Positions 58,881 to 64,000 of a DNA stretch of 64,000 nucleotides are shown here, one piece after another. Under the pieces are notes generated by a model. The model searched no databases and was not told the DNA's origin. It saw only the letters and a list, made by a program, of their open reading frames with translations. Position numbers and translations under genes: made by a program. Source of the stretch: Paenibacillus sp. FSL H8-0548. GTDB lineage: Bacteria > Bacillota > Bacilli > Paenibacillales > Paenibacillaceae. Where the stretch lies: NCBI RefSeq assembly GCF_038630985.1, contig NZ_CP152049.1, positions 4,976,001-5,040,000 of the forward strand. The letters are read 5' to 3'. Position 1 is the first letter of the stretch. Each line of letters opens with the position of its first letter.

Positions 58881-58916
58881 AAAAAGCCTTAACTCTGCAG
58901 TGAGGTCAAGGCTTTA
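58881..58916 (-). terminator. Terminator of pdaA
   Basis: On the minus strand AAAGCCTTGACCTC pairs with GAGTTAAGGCTTT and runs into T. It lies directly downstream of the stop at 58931. Confidence 0.8.
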
Positions 58917-58930
58917 GTACAACACTACTC

Positions 58931-59713
58931 TTATGGATTGCTGACGACTAGCTCATCCAAGCTTTTAAATTCATAGCCTTGGCGGCGCGCCTCGTCTATA
59001 ATACTGCCGAGAGCCTCTGTATTGTCCTTTGAGACGGAGTGCAGCAATATGATAGCACCAGGATGCAGCTGCTTTATAACCTCTCTGTAGGCATGCTGGG
59101 AGCCTCTTTGTGCATTCACATCCCAATCCTTATAGGCAACGGACCAAAATACATTGATATAGCCAAATTGCTTGCTCGCTGCGAGTACCTTTTCATTAAA
59201 AATGCCTCTTGGCGGCCGCAAATATTTCATTTCCTTCTGACCTGTCAAAACCTCAACCTGCGTTTTCACCTTGTCGAGCTCCGTTTTGATGCTTCCCTCT
59301 GACAGCTGAGACATATCCGGATGGCTCCAAGAATGATTGCCCACAATATGACCTTCTAAAACCATTCGATTCAGCAACTCCGGCTCTTCTTTCACATAAT
59401 GTCCGGTAACAAAAAAAGCAGCAGGAACCTTTTTCTCCTTCAGCACATCTAAGATACGGGAAGTAAAGCCGTTTTCGTAGCCATTATCGAACGTAAGATA
59501 AAGCTCCTTTTGACTCGTATTGCCAAGAAACAACGCACCGTGCTTCATCATGATGTCTTTAAAGCCTTCCTCGTCTATCGAAGGCAGTCTTCCCTCCACG
59601 CTTTTTTTAAATCCGAAGTGATATACCCCCGGCTGGCCAAATGCAGCAGCAGGACTCGCTAAGCTCCAAATAATCGAAGCGAGCATCACAGTTAACCCTA
59701 TCTTTAGCTTCAA
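58931..59713 (-). CDS. pdaA: Peptidoglycan-N-acetylmuramic acid deacetylase, PdaA-like
   Basis: PdaA removes the acetyl group of MurNAc during formation of muramic-delta-lactam in spore cortex. The frame extends to 59782, but AGGAGG lies eight bases before TTG 59713 and that start gives a clean signal peptide (MKLKIGLTVMLASIIWSLAS, cleavage near PAAA), so I use it: 260 residues. The polysaccharide deacetylase domain has TFDNGYENG (the PdaA form of TFDDG), the zinc pair in GNHSWSHPDM, and LRPPRG. HFGFKKSVEG near the mature start is also typical. Confidence 0.92.
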   Translation of the reverse strand: MKLKIGLTVMLASIIWSLASPAAAFGQPGVYHFGFKKSVEGRLPSIDEEGFKDIMMKHGALFLGNTSQKELYLTFDNGYENGFTSRILDVLKEKKVPAAFFVTGHYVKEEPELLNRMVLEGHIVGNHSWSHPDMSQLSEGSIKTELDKVKTQVEVLTGQKEMKYLRPPRGIFNEKVLAASKQFGYINVFWSVAYKDWDVNAQRGSQHAYREVIKQLHPGAIILLHSVSKDNTEALGSIIDEARRQGYEFKSLDELVVSNP

Positions 59714-59790
59714 AAGTAAAGCCCTCCTTGTTTCATGATTTCTATTGCCTGCAATTGACATGCTGCGTATATATTTCCCCATTACAGCAT

Positions 59791-59841
59791 AAAAAAACCG
59801 CTATTCCCAATCGCTCAATGAACGAATAAGAATAGCGGTTT
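59791..59841 (-). terminator. Terminator of the rRNA-tRNA operon
   Basis: On the minus strand AAACCGCTATTC pairs with GAATAGCGGTTT, followed by several T. It lies about 25 bases beyond the last tRNA gene. Confidence 0.88.
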
Positions 59842-59866
59842 ATGTGTCAAACATTAGTTTAAAAGA

Positions 59867-59943
59867 TGGTCGGGACGACACGATTTGAACATGCGACCCC
59901 CTGGTCCCAAACCAGGTGCTCTACCAAGCTGAGCTACGTCCCG
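59867..59943 (-). tRNA. tRNA-Pro (TGG)
   Basis: The 77-nt cloverleaf has acceptor CGGGACG/CGTCCCG and anticodon loop TTTGGGA (TGG). The CCA end is encoded. It is the last tRNA of the operon. Confidence 0.95.
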
Positions 59944-59951
59944 AGAAAAGA

Positions 59952-60027
<76 letters not shown>

Positions 60028-60100
60028 ACATCAATTATGTTCACCATAAACGGTGATTAGCGATGTTAGTTTGGAAATCCGAACAACATCTGAAGAAAAA

Positions 60101-60176
<76 letters not shown>

Positions 60177-60208
60177 GTATAGATGATTGTACACCATTAA
60201 AGGTGATT

Positions 60209-60285
<77 letters not shown>

Positions 60286-60301
60286 TCATTAAGAAAAAAT
60301 A

Positions 60302-60376
60302 TGGTGACCCGTAGGGGACTCGAACCCCTGTTACCTCCGTGAAAGGGAGGTGTCTTAACCACTTGACCAACGGGCC
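60302..60376 (-). tRNA. tRNA-Glu (TTC)
   Basis: The 75-nt tRNA has acceptor GGCCCGT, anticodon loop CTTTCAC (TTC) and an encoded CCA. Confidence 0.95.
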
Positions 60377-60390
60377 TTGAAAAATTAGAA

Positions 60391-60478
60391 CGGAGAGAGA
60401 GGGATTCGAACCCTCGCACCACTTACGCAGTCTAACCCCTTAGCAGAGGGTCCCCTTGAGCCACTTGGGTATCTCTCC
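60391..60478 (-). tRNA. tRNA-Ser (GCT)
   Basis: This is an 88-nt class II tRNA with a long variable arm. Acceptor GGAGAGA/TCTCTCC, anticodon loop CTGCTAA (GCT), discriminator G. The CCA end is not encoded. Confidence 0.93.
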
Positions 60479-60483
60479 AAACT

Positions 60484-60559
60484 TGGCTCCCCGAACAGGA
60501 CTCGAACCTGTGACAACTCGATTAACAGTCGAGTGCTCTACCAACTGAGCTATCAGGGA
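60484..60559 (-). tRNA. tRNA-Asn (GTT)
   Basis: The 76-nt tRNA has acceptor TCCCTGA, anticodon loop CTGTTAA (GTT) and an encoded CCA. Confidence 0.95.
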
Positions 60560-60563
60560 AAAT

Positions 60564-60641
<78 letters not shown>

Positions 60642-60705
60642 AAAGCATAAACATAAATCTTATGTAAGATGTATTGTTTAAGCATAGGACAGGCAAATTA
60701 CGCCC

Positions 60706-60740
60706 TGAAAACTGGATACGAAAGGTAGGTTTGCTGAAAA
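60706..60740 (-). other. 3' arm of the pre-23S processing stem
   Basis: The plus strand reads TGAAAACTGGATACGAAAGG then TTGCTGAAAA. It is the inverted counterpart of 63871-63906 upstream of 23S. The two arms would pair in the transcript to give the RNase III-type cleavage stem. Confidence 0.8.
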
Positions 60741-60794
60741 CCTGTTCTGCTGCTGTCTACCGGATGTATGGGTCACAGTAAACGTGTTTAGGAT

Positions 60795-63722
<2,928 letters not shown>

Positions 63723-64000
63723 TCGTTCCGGTTGATTCGGCTTGTGCGCCGTTTTCATTTCATTCCACTGATTTCCCTAAACAGGATAGCGGTTGGAATA
63801 AAACGAAAAGATGTCGCAGCAATCTCGAACAACCTTCACTAACAATTAAATCATTGTAGCTTAAAGGATGTTTCAGCAATTCTTTTCTTTCGTTATCCAG
63901 TTTTCAAGGTGCAATTGTTTTCTTGCCGTTCACACGGCAGGAAGATTAGATTATCATGTTTGCTCGTTACAATCAACATGTAAATGCTGGTAATTCGCTG
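63723..64000 (-). other. Upstream spacer of 23S with 5' arm of the processing stem
   Basis: This is internal transcribed spacer. It contains TTGAAAACTGGATAACGAAAG (on the minus strand, within 63871-63906), the arm that pairs with 60706-60740. No tRNA or 5S gene is seen in the visible 278 bases. Confidence 0.8.

Larger units (their letters stand above)
58298..58930. other. Gene-free region with a four-unit repeat and a terminator
   Basis: This 633-bp gap between the MFS gene start and the pdaA end holds no convincing ORF. It contains the four-unit array at 58483-58670 and the pdaA terminator near its right end. Confidence 0.7.

Noticed and set aside
59714..59782. 23-residue N-terminal extension of PdaA
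   Set aside because: The AGGAGG lies inside this extension and the TTG at 59713 gives a normal signal peptide.

Overview
The window looks like chromosomal DNA from a Gram-positive, endospore-forming member of the Paenibacillaceae. The evidence is sporulation-type genes (yhcN/ylaJ-like lipoprotein, ytvI, pdaA, yhbH, a CotSA-like glycosyltransferase), a Bacillales-type sufCDSUB operon, mtnKA methionine salvage, a FapR-type operator in front of fabH, strong AGGAGG ribosome binding sites, and a giant decapeptide-repeat protein of the kind known from Paenibacillus. The genus is inferred from gene content and was not tested by database search.

Layout. (1) 0-10 kb is a surface-glycan locus: a glycosyltransferase fragment, a K/R-rich glycosyltransferase, capF divergent from capG-capE (the UDP-L-FucNAc pathway), a GT2, then an opposing operon of a sugar-nucleotide pyrophosphorylase, UDP-glucose dehydrogenase and UDP-GlcNAc dehydrogenase. 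(2) 10-25 kb holds a tandem duplicated GT4-GT2 cassette, a GT8-like enzyme, a sporulation lipoprotein, FapR-controlled fabH, a string of small helical proteins with basic tails, a two-domain GT2, and the 1619-residue repeat protein, whose C-terminal third is a homogenised 60-bp tandem repeat. (3) 25-37 kb is mixed housekeeping: a FecCD-type permease pair with a Fur-like site, a CotSA-like GT4, ytvI, yfkAB, two HD-GYP proteins, a yunD-like phosphatase, moaA and a MoaD-MoaE fusion. (4) 37-59 kb has sufCDSUB, a DUF1802 gene, mtnKA, yunC, a PAS-GGDEF-EAL protein, small membrane proteins, sbcDC, yhbH, an MFS transporter and pdaA. (5) 59.8-64 kb is the end of an rRNA operon on the minus strand: 23S rRNA followed directly by eight tRNAs. 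No 5S gene lies between them.

How the parts fit. Regions 1 and 2 together could make activated sugars (UDP-L-FucNAc, UDP-GlcA, UDP-GlcNAcA and an NDP-hexose) and transfer them with about ten soluble glycosyltransferases. Several of these, and their small neighbours, carry lysine/arginine-rich tails. The long repeat protein is a plausible glycosylated fibre or spore-surface component, but this is inference from proximity.

The most unusual DNA signal is in the intergenic regions. Four elements of about 185 bp (15.3, 37.4, 46.9 and 58.5 kb) are each built from four ~24-bp units in the order direct, direct, inverted, inverted. Start-to-start spacing is close to 50, 62 and 50 bp, and it is kept even where the unit sequence is different. 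A nested-hairpin element (two copies) and a 95-bp two-hairpin element (three full and three partial copies) are also present.
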